Source: JAUVXJ01 sp034430275
GTDB taxonomy: Bacteria; Chloroflexota; Anaerolineae; UBA7937; B3-Chlor
Direction of reading: 5' to 3'
NCBI GenBank assembly: GCA_034430275.1
Contig: DAOUEW010000339.1
Span: 1 to 12,121 of the forward strand
DNA: 12,121 bases
Shown here: positions 7,411-12,121 of the stretch, piece after piece
Numbering within the stretch: position 1 is the first letter of the stretch
Layout of the letters: each line of letters begins with the position of its first letter
Notes under the pieces: generated by a model
The model's input: only the letters and a program-made list of their open reading frames with translations
Told to the model about the DNA's origin: nothing
Databases searched by the model: none
Translations under genes and position numbers: made by a program

Positions 7411-7890
7411 CTACTCTTCCACCTTCTTGTCCTGTTCGGCCATTCGACTCTTGAGTGTCTCCTGCAAGTTCGTAGTGACCTCTTCTTCCAGCTGCTTAGT
7501 TTTGGCTCGCATGATCCGTTCCCCGAAAGTAGCCAGTCGCCCGACCAAACTCACATTCGAGCTATATGACAACTCCACACTATCCTTTGAGGTCTCGGTC
7601 AGGTTCAGCGTGGTCTCTTGCGTGAAGGTGCCTGCCTTACCTATGTCTGCACCTCTGCCCACCGCTTTCACATATCGCGGCGGATCTATCTCGGTTAGAG
7701 TGGTGGTGAACTTCAACCGTACTGATATTGGCCCAACCTTCTGTTTGACCACGGCGTCATAGGTGTTCTCTCCGACCTCTTCGATCTTTTCGGCACCGGG
7801 AATACACGCGGCGAGTGTATCTATCTCGAATAGAAGATCCCACACCTCCTCAATAGGTGCTTGCAGAGTGAACTTCCCCTCAATCAGCAT
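7411..7890 (-). CDS. CoxG-family SRPBCC protein
   Basis: This 159-residue protein fits the CoxG (carbon monoxide dehydrogenase subunit G) family. An N-terminal beta strand and helix (EGKFTLQAPIEEVWDLL) lead to CIPGAEKIEEVG at 29-40, the hallmark loop, then VGPISVRLKF (52-61) and a long charged C-terminal helix (123-159). The fold is a START/SRPBCC cup that binds hydrophobic ligands. In CO-oxidising bacteria CoxG has been linked to anchoring the dehydrogenase at the membrane and supplying quinone. Here it precedes a FAD-FeS-Mo operon and could serve that hydroxylase, by inference. The hydrophobic C-terminal anchor seen in longer CoxG proteins is absent. A perfect AGGAGGT (7901-7907) lies 10 bases before the ATG, inside the end of the preceding gene. 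Confidence 0.88.
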   Translation of the reverse strand: MLIEGKFTLQAPIEEVWDLLFEIDTLAACIPGAEKIEEVGENTYDAVVKQKVGPISVRLKFTTTLTEIDPPRYVKAVGRGADIGKAGTFTQETTLNLTETSKDSVELSYSSNVSLVGRLATFGERIMRAKTKQLEEEVTTNLQETLKSRMAEQDKKVEE

Positions 7891-7896
7891 TTGAAA

Positions 7897-8160
7897 TCAG
7901 ACCTCCTGTTCTTGATCGCTTTCGTGGTTACGGACAAACGGATCTATGGCACTATTCCGGATCATTGATGGTATCTCAAATGTCCCGTTTGATCCTGCTC
8001 CTGGGGGAAACGATGGAGCTTCCTTGGCGAACTCCCCCGGTTTGCTAAGGTATCCCCTATAGTCTTGGCAGAAACACAGATAGTAGTGCCTACCTCTATA
8101 CAAGGCGCATTCCTCGCATAGTCTATTGGAAAAAGGGCACATCATTCTTATCTTGGCCAC
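7897..8160 (-). CDS. Small Cys-rich protein, function unknown, molybdenum hydroxylase neighbour
   Basis: The product is 87 residues from GTG at 8160, with AGGAG 9 bases upstream (8170-8174). Five cysteines lie in the first 31 residues: C8, C15, C18, C29 and C31, in CPFSNRLCEECALYRGR and YYLCFCQDYRG. The Cys-x2-Cys and Cys-x-Cys pairs look like a metal or Fe-S ligand set. The remaining half is polar, proline-containing and probably disordered. The stop is 6 bases before the CoxG-family ATG and covers its ribosome site, so the two are translationally linked. I recall no named domain. Binding zinc or an Fe-S cluster, or acting as an assembly factor for the hydroxylase, are possibilities only. 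The frame could start at later ATGs (residues 6 or 7), which would still keep C8. Confidence 0.72.
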   Translation of the reverse strand: MAKIRMMCPFSNRLCEECALYRGRHYYLCFCQDYRGYLSKPGEFAKEAPSFPPGAGSNGTFEIPSMIRNSAIDPFVRNHESDQEQEV

Positions 8161-8548
8161 TGATAAACGCTCCTGATGCTCTTGCCAATGAGCAGTAATT
8201 ACACAGGCCCAGCCGCGTTAGTCGCTCTCCTGTTCTACCGCAGGCTCGATGGCCAGAGACACTCCCTCCACCTACTCCTCCTCTCCGCAGATGTCCCTTT
8301 CCAGGAACATCTCACCATCGTTCCTCAACTTGCACCTGTACCGTCAAGCTGAATGCCCAAGGCAGCGATGCGCTCAGACCTCTCATCGGTCAAAGACTCC
8401 ACCATCGCCAGCCCTGGAGCCGCCGATAGACCTTCCCGGAGTGCCAAGCGGGATTGTACATCAGGAAGGAGCGCCCACCAATGCCTTTCCTGTAGATACG
8501 ACTGCTCCGCATGGTATGAGACCCACCAATAGAGTGCGATCGGATCGG
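8161..8548 (-). other. 388-base interval between hydroxylase clusters
   Basis: No intact gene fits here. On the minus strand it holds a run of protein-like reading frames broken by two frame changes and an amber codon (see the entry at 8218-8512). The last 57 bases before the next GTG contain only that gene's ribosome site. I see no strong terminator with a T-run and no convincing promoter, so the operon may well be read through. Confidence 0.5.
8218..8512 (-). pseudogene. Possible degraded small gene, frameshifted twice with an in-frame amber codon
   Basis: Three minus-strand frames join into one protein-like stretch. The first runs from ATG at 8512 to TGA at 8390 (40 residues, including GIGGRSFLMYNPAWHSGKVY). 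The second, a different frame, includes MVESLTDERSERIAALGIQL from ATG at 8405 and stops at 8325. The third is open from 8343 through YRCKLRNDGEMFLERDICGE to TAG at 8272-8274, then continues as VEGVSLAIEPAVEQESD to TAA at 8218. Third codon positions in these segments are GC-rich, like the neighbouring genes. GGTGGG lies about 9 bases before the first ATG. Together they would make a protein of about 85-95 residues, so the reading is a decayed gene or a sequence with errors. A set of separate short peptides or pure chance cannot be excluded. No family is recognised. Confidence 0.3.
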
Positions 8549-10858
8549 CTATCTTTGGCTCTTCTTCTCCCTCAGAGCCGCTACCACTTTCTCAGGCGTT
8601 ACGGGGAGCTCCTTGAACCACACCCCGGTAGCATCGTGAATGGCGCTGACCACCGCTGGAGGCGTGCTGACAATGCTTCCTTCGGAGGCTTCCTTAGCGC
8701 CAAAGGGACCGTCAGGATCGTCAGTAACCACATCTATCAGCCTTATACTTGGCACGTCTGTAGAGACAGGCATTCTGTAGTCCAGGAAGGTCGGGTTCAG
8801 CGTTGTTCCTCTGTCCATGATGAAGTCCTCGTACAGAGTCTGCCCCATCCCCTGAATCGCGCCACCCTCGATCTGGCCTTCAGCCGCGATCGGGCATAGC
8901 AGGCGGCCGCAATCGGAGGCAATGACAAAATCGCTAACGATGATCTCTCCTGTCTCCACATCTACACCAACCTTGGCGGTCTGGGCAGTGAAACTGTATG
9001 AAGTCGCGCCATTGCCTATGCCACTGTCAAGGTCTAAAGGCCCCACACCATAGCTCGAGTAGCCGGTACCCAGTATGACTGCCCCCGTGCCTGAGTAGCA
9101 GGCAATCCTGGCCAGCCTGCCAAATGGCATGGCCTTCTCAGGATCTGATAGGACGAACACCTTCCCCTGCCTAATCTCTATGTCTTCGGGCTCTACCTGC
9201 CAGGTCTTGGCCGCAGCTTCCAGTAGCTGCTTCTTGGCCTGTCGGGCGGCCTTCTGAGTCGCCTGTCCAGCAAGGATCGTGACGCGGCTCCCATAGCTGC
9301 CAGGATCAACCGGGGTATAGGCCGTGTCCACTCTCTTGATGTCCACGTCGTCCAGATTGACCCCTAGCTCCTCGGCAGCAATCATGCACAGCACGGTGTC
9401 GGAGCCCTGCCCACAATCCGTAGCGCCGGTTATAAGATTTACCGTCCCGTCCTCACAGATCCTGACGATTGCAGCACACGCTTGATGCCCCATCTGCCTT
9501 GCGCCACCAAGGTAGGAGGTACTTGACAAGCCAACGCCCCAAGAGATGTCGCCCTCCTTCCCGCGTGTTCTATCTCGTTCTCGCCAGATGGGGTCCTCGA
9601 TGGCTTTCTCAATGCACTCCTTGATACCACAGGTCTTCAGCGCCACCTTGTTGATGGTCTCGTATACGGTACCCGGCTCCGGATTGTCAATAGCGTTTCG
9701 CATCCTCATCTCTACAGGGTCGATGCCTAGTTCCTCGGCGATCATCTCCATCTGGATCTCAGCCGCAAACCGGGTGTGGGTAATGCCGTGTCCCCTCATA
9801 GCCGCGCCGATGGGGCTGTTAGTGAAGACCCTGTAGGCATCATACTTGAAGTTGGGTAGCTTGTAGGGCAGAGTGGTCATAAACCCGGCCAGATACATGC
9901 TGAGGGGGCCGACAGCGGTATAGCCACCACCATCGGCAATCACCCGGTGATGTACCGCTGTTAGCCTTCCATCCTTGTCCACTCCCATCTTGCTATAGAC
10001 GATCATGCTGTGCCGGCGCCGGCTGGTGGCCAGTTCCTCTTCCATGCTCTCAATGTACTTGACCGGCCTCCCCGTTTTCTTGGACAGCAAGACGGAGCAG
10101 AAATCGCCGGCCAGAGAATCGTTCTTCGTCCCACCAAACCCACCGCCGATGAATGGCTGCACGACTCGTACTCGATTCAGAGGCAGCTTGAAACACGCCG
10201 CGAGGTGTCGATAGTGGAAGTAAGGGCTCTGCTTTGCCGCCCAGACGGTGATGTAGCCAGACGGGTCATAGTAGGCCAGCGTAGCCGGAGGCTCCAGGTA
10301 ACCGTGGGTTGCTCTGGAGATTCTGAATCTATCCTCGCGCACAACATAGGAGTCAGCGAAAGCCTTCTCGACGTCACCGAAGTCCCAGTGGTACTCGACA
10401 CTGATGTTGTTCTTTACGTAGTCGTGAACCATGGGCGCCCCGTCCTCCATGGCCTCCTCCGGGTCGAAGACGCCGGGCAACTCCTCATAGTCCACCTTGA
10501 TCAGCTCACAAGCTTCCTCAGCCACGTCCTCGTCGACCGCGGCCACCCCCGCTACCGCCTCGGCCATGTAGCGCACTTTGTCTACTGCCAGGGGCGGCTC
10601 ATCCCTGGTAGGACGCATCCAGCCCCACGTCCAGCCGCCAAAGTCCTTCCCGGTGACCACTGCCTTCACTCCAGGCAGCCTCTCCGCTCGGCTGGTGTCA
10701 ATGCTGAGAATCCGAGCATGGGGATAGGGACTCCTGAGCAGCTTGCACCTCAGCATGCCGGGCAGCGCATAGTCGGCGGCATACTTGGCATTGCCGGTGA
10801 CCTTCTCCCTCGCATCCACCCGCGGTAGTCGCTCACCTATGACGGAAAACTCTGCCAT
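8549..10858 (-). CDS. Molybdenum hydroxylase, molybdopterin-binding (large) subunit, first cluster
   Basis: This 769-residue protein begins at ATG 10858, giving MAEFSVIGERLPRVDAREKV, which aligns with the start of its paralogue at 3718-5997. The frame could be opened 25 codons earlier, but that part is the shadow of the FeS gene. Motifs in order are the hammerhead region KVTGNAKYAADYALPGM (19-35), KQSPYF (209-214), GGGFGGTKND (238-247), AAMRGHG (352-358), TDCGQGSD (480-487) and GAKEASEG (720-727), with E726 at the catalytic glutamate position. It is an XDH-family Mo-MPT oxidoreductase subunit. The substrate loop reads AMRGHGITH where the second enzyme has AMRGFGAPQ, and the CO dehydrogenase AYRCSFR loop is absent. 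The two enzymes therefore likely use different substrates. The start lies 2 bases after the FeS gene stop. No Tat signal or membrane segment is visible. Confidence 0.93.
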   Translation of the reverse strand: MAEFSVIGERLPRVDAREKVTGNAKYAADYALPGMLRCKLLRSPYPHARILSIDTSRAERLPGVKAVVTGKDFGGWTWGWMRPTRDEPPLAVDKVRYMAEAVAGVAAVDEDVAEEACELIKVDYEELPGVFDPEEAMEDGAPMVHDYVKNNISVEYHWDFGDVEKAFADSYVVREDRFRISRATHGYLEPPATLAYYDPSGYITVWAAKQSPYFHYRHLAACFKLPLNRVRVVQPFIGGGFGGTKNDSLAGDFCSVLLSKKTGRPVKYIESMEEELATSRRRHSMIVYSKMGVDKDGRLTAVHHRVIADGGGYTAVGPLSMYLAGFMTTLPYKLPNFKYDAYRVFTNSPIGAAMRGHGITHTRFAAEIQMEMIAEELGIDPVEMRMRNAIDNPEPGTVYETINKVALKTCGIKECIEKAIEDPIWRERDRTRGKEGDISWGVGLSSTSYLGGARQMGHQACAAIVRICEDGTVNLITGATDCGQGSDTVLCMIAAEELGVNLDDVDIKRVDTAYTPVDPGSYGSRVTILAGQATQKAARQAKKQLLEAAAKTWQVEPEDIEIRQGKVFVLSDPEKAMPFGRLARIACYSGTGAVILGTGYSSYGVGPLDLDSGIGNGATSYSFTAQTAKVGVDVETGEIIVSDFVIASDCGRLLCPIAAEGQIEGGAIQGMGQTLYEDFIMDRGTTLNPTFLDYRMPVSTDVPSIRLIDVVTDDPDGPFGAKEASEGSIVSTPPAVVSAIHDATGVWFKELPVTPEKVVAALREKKSQR

Positions 10859-10860
10859 CG

Positions 10861-11331
10861 CTACTTTGCCCCCATCTTCTTGGCTGCCGAGGTTATGGAC
10901 TCGATAATCTTGGTGTAGCCTGTGCAGCGGCATAGATTGCCGGCTATCCCTCTCCGTATCTCCGCCTCGGATGGATTGGGATTCTCGTCAAGCAGCGCCT
11001 TGGCCGACATGATCATCCCAGGGGTGCAGAAGCCACACTGTAGACCTCCATTCTCGATGAACGCCTCCTGGATAGGATGAAGCTTGTCGCCATCAGCTAG
11101 TCCTTCAATAGTGGTGATCTGCTTGCCGTCTGCCTCGGCAGCCAGCACCAGACACGAGTTGACCGTTTCGCCCTCCATGATGACGGTGCACGCTCCGCAC
11201 TCACCGAGTCCGCAACCCTCTTTCGTCCCTGTCAATCCCAACCTGTCTCTGATGACTTCGAGTAGTGTTTCCCAGGGCTGCACGCCAAGCTCGTACAGCG
11301 TACCATTTACAGTCAAGCCTACCTGCTTCAT
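10861..11331 (-). CDS. Molybdenum hydroxylase, [2Fe-2S] iron-sulfur (small) subunit, first cluster
   Basis: This 156-residue small subunit has all eight ligands for its two [2Fe-2S] clusters: C40, C45, C48 and C60 (GCGLGECGACTV and NSC) in the ferredoxin-like N-terminal domain, then C99 and C102 (QCGFCTPGM) and C134 and C136 (LCRCTGY) in the helical C-terminal domain. It wires the Mo site of the large subunit that follows to the FAD subunit encoded upstream. GGGAG lies 7 bases before the ATG. The stop is 2 bases before the large-subunit ATG. The small MoaD-like gene separates it from its FAD gene, an unusual insertion in the FAD-FeS-Mo order. Confidence 0.95.
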   Translation of the reverse strand: MKQVGLTVNGTLYELGVQPWETLLEVIRDRLGLTGTKEGCGLGECGACTVIMEGETVNSCLVLAAEADGKQITTIEGLADGDKLHPIQEAFIENGGLQCGFCTPGMIMSAKALLDENPNPSEAEIRRGIAGNLCRCTGYTKIIESITSAAKKMGAK

Positions 11332-11363
11332 CAGACAGCTCCCATTACCTCGTCGCCGAACCT

Positions 11364-11576
11364 CTAGCCCCCGCCTACCATGTGTTCCACTATGAACAGT
11401 TCCTCTACGTCTGGGCCTATCTCAGAAACAACCTGCCCGGTTCTCTTGTCAGCTACCAGTCCTCCCATGGAATCAGCGTAAGTCTCTTTCAAGATCGTCT
11501 CCGCCTCCTCGAGACTCACCTCGTTGGTTTCCAGGCCATTCCTGCCCAGGATCTGCACTTTGATCACGCGTGCCAT
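11364..11576 (-). CDS. Small MoaD/ThiS-like protein ending in Gly-Gly-Gly
   Basis: From ATG at 11576 the product is 70 residues. It begins with a strand (RVIKVQILG), a second strand (ETNEVS), a helix (LEEAETILKETYAD), then further strands and the tail FIVEHMVGGG. That order is consistent with a ubiquitin-like beta-grasp fold, and MoaD and ThiS sulfur carriers end in Gly-Gly in the same way. If real, it could be activated at its C-terminus to carry sulfur, possibly for the molybdopterin dithiolene, but this is inference. The frame extends to TTG at 11615, adding a basic, Arg-rich leader; AAGGG 5 bases before the ATG favours the shorter form. It lies between the FAD and FeS genes of one hydroxylase and may instead be a dedicated accessory or an extra subunit. 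The family name is unknown to me. Confidence 0.65.
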   Translation of the reverse strand: MARVIKVQILGRNGLETNEVSLEEAETILKETYADSMGGLVADKRTGQVVSEIGPDVEELFIVEHMVGGG

Positions 11577-11636
11577 TTCAGCCCTTCGTCTTCTGGCTCG
11601 ACCCATTCGGGGCAAGGTGTTGTGGCGGTCATAGCA

Positions 11637-12121
11637 TCAAGTACCAGCTTGCCGAATCGCCCGCTTGGTCAACGCCTCGACCATGTGGCATCTGTATTCT
11701 GCCGACGCCCGGTGGTCACTAATGGGATGGCACTCCTCGGAGGCAATCTGGGCTGCCCTGTCTATCACCTCGTCGCTCAACTTCTGCCCTCTGACGATGC
11801 CTTCTGCCCTGCTCGCCCTGATCGGTGTGGGGGCCACCGCTCCAAGGGCTATCCGTACGTCATTGCAGATCCCATCCTCGGCAACGACTACCGCGGCTAC
11901 CCCAACGACGGCGAGATCCATAGACCTCCTGGGCGTGAGCTTCAAGTATCTCCCTCTGCTATTTGCTGGCAGGTTAGGCACCTGAATCTCTTGCAGTATC
12001 TCTTCATCGCCAAGAACCGTCTCGCTTGGCCCGGTGAAGAAATCCTCGACGTTGATGATTCTCTCCCCTTTCTGGCTGATCAGCTTCAAGCGCGCCTCCA
12101 GGCAAAGCATCGCAGGTGCTG
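11637..12121 (-). CDS. Molybdenum hydroxylase, FAD-binding (medium) subunit, first cluster (N-terminus beyond the window)
   Basis: The reading frame is open at the window edge, and only the last 160 or so residues are present. The visible part starts with APAMLCLEARLKL, the segment that follows the second FAD motif in this family. It continues with FFTGPSETVLGDEEILQEI and the C-terminal flavoprotein domain (MDLAVVGVAAVVV, VRIALGAVAPTPIRASRAE, then the ISDHRASAEYRCHMVEAL helix). It aligns well with the C-terminal half of the complete FAD subunit at 6491-7366. The two FAD-binding motifs would lie upstream, outside the window. It would serve the FeS and Mo subunits that follow, accepting their electrons on FAD. 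The internal ATG at 12110 is not the true start, since the frame and homology continue past it. The stop is 60 bases before the MoaD-like ATG. Confidence 0.9.
   Translation of the reverse strand, partial: APAMLCLEARLKLISQKGERIINVEDFFTGPSETVLGDEEILQEIQVPNLPANSRGRYLKLTPRRSMDLAVVGVAAVVVAEDGICNDVRIALGAVAPTPIRASRAEGIVRGQKLSDEVIDRAAQIASEECHPISDHRASAEYRCHMVEALTKRAIRQAGT

Noticed and set aside
8160..8188. Promoter-like pair TTGGCA (8183-8188) and TATCAG (8160-8165) with 17-base spacing
   Set aside because: The -10-like box overlaps the GTG start of the Cys-rich gene and its ribosome site lies in the spacer, so it cannot serve that gene; likely chance.
8249..8899. 216-residue plus-strand open frame
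   Set aside because: Mostly antisense to the end of the molybdopterin subunit, with no recognisable motif.
10010..10828. 272-residue plus-strand open frame
   Set aside because: Lies wholly antisense to the molybdopterin subunit, which has all family motifs; the composition is that of a shadow.
10859..10933. 25-codon N-terminal extension of the first molybdopterin subunit
   Set aside because: It overlaps the conserved C-terminus of the FeS gene, and the paralogue begins at the equivalent of the ATG at 10858.

Overview
The window reads as part of one long gene cluster. Every gene I can support lies on the minus strand, so transcription runs from position 12121 toward 1. The content suggests a bacterium with flexible, probably anaerobic or microaerobic redox metabolism. 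It has molybdenum hydroxylases, a four-cysteine C_GCAxxG_C_C-type redox protein and a NarI/DsrM-type membrane cytochrome b. Clear Shine-Dalgarno sites, several GTG starts and moderate GC with GC-rich third positions fit a bacterial genome. Similar gene mixes are common in uncultured sediment lineages such as Chloroflexota (Dehalococcoidia-like) and Desulfobacterota, but the phylum is a guess.

Layout in transcription order: (1) A first molybdenum hydroxylase: FAD subunit cut by the window edge (12121-11637), a 70-residue protein ending in Gly-Gly-Gly that looks like a ThiS/MoaD beta-grasp protein (11576-11364), [2Fe-2S] subunit (11331-10861) and molybdopterin subunit (10858-8549). (2) A 388-base gap (8548-8161) holding what looks like a broken small gene in three frames. 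(3) A Cys-rich 87-residue protein and a CoxG-family protein. (4) A second, complete molybdenum hydroxylase in FAD, FeS, Mo order (7366-3718), with a 4-base ATGA overlap between the last two genes. (5) A small C2H2-type zinc-finger protein, a short-chain dehydrogenase, a MoaF-like protein, a C_GCAxxG_C_C-type protein and, after a 239-base gap with no gene I can support, the first 251 residues of the NarI-like cytochrome b, which runs off the window at position 1.

Inferred role: the two hydroxylases oxidise (or, as with hydroxybenzoyl-CoA reductase, reduce) two different substrates at Mo-MPT centres. Electrons pass through two [2Fe-2S] clusters and FAD to a carrier. CoxG may help with membrane association or quinone access, and the downstream cytochrome b could link the pathway to quinones. 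MoaF and the MoaD-like protein hint at locally encoded cofactor functions, while the SDR may process the hydroxylated product. The substrates cannot be read from sequence. The active-site loops differ between the two Mo subunits, which argues against simple duplication. I see no tRNA, rRNA, CRISPR array, insertion sequence or convincing promoter.
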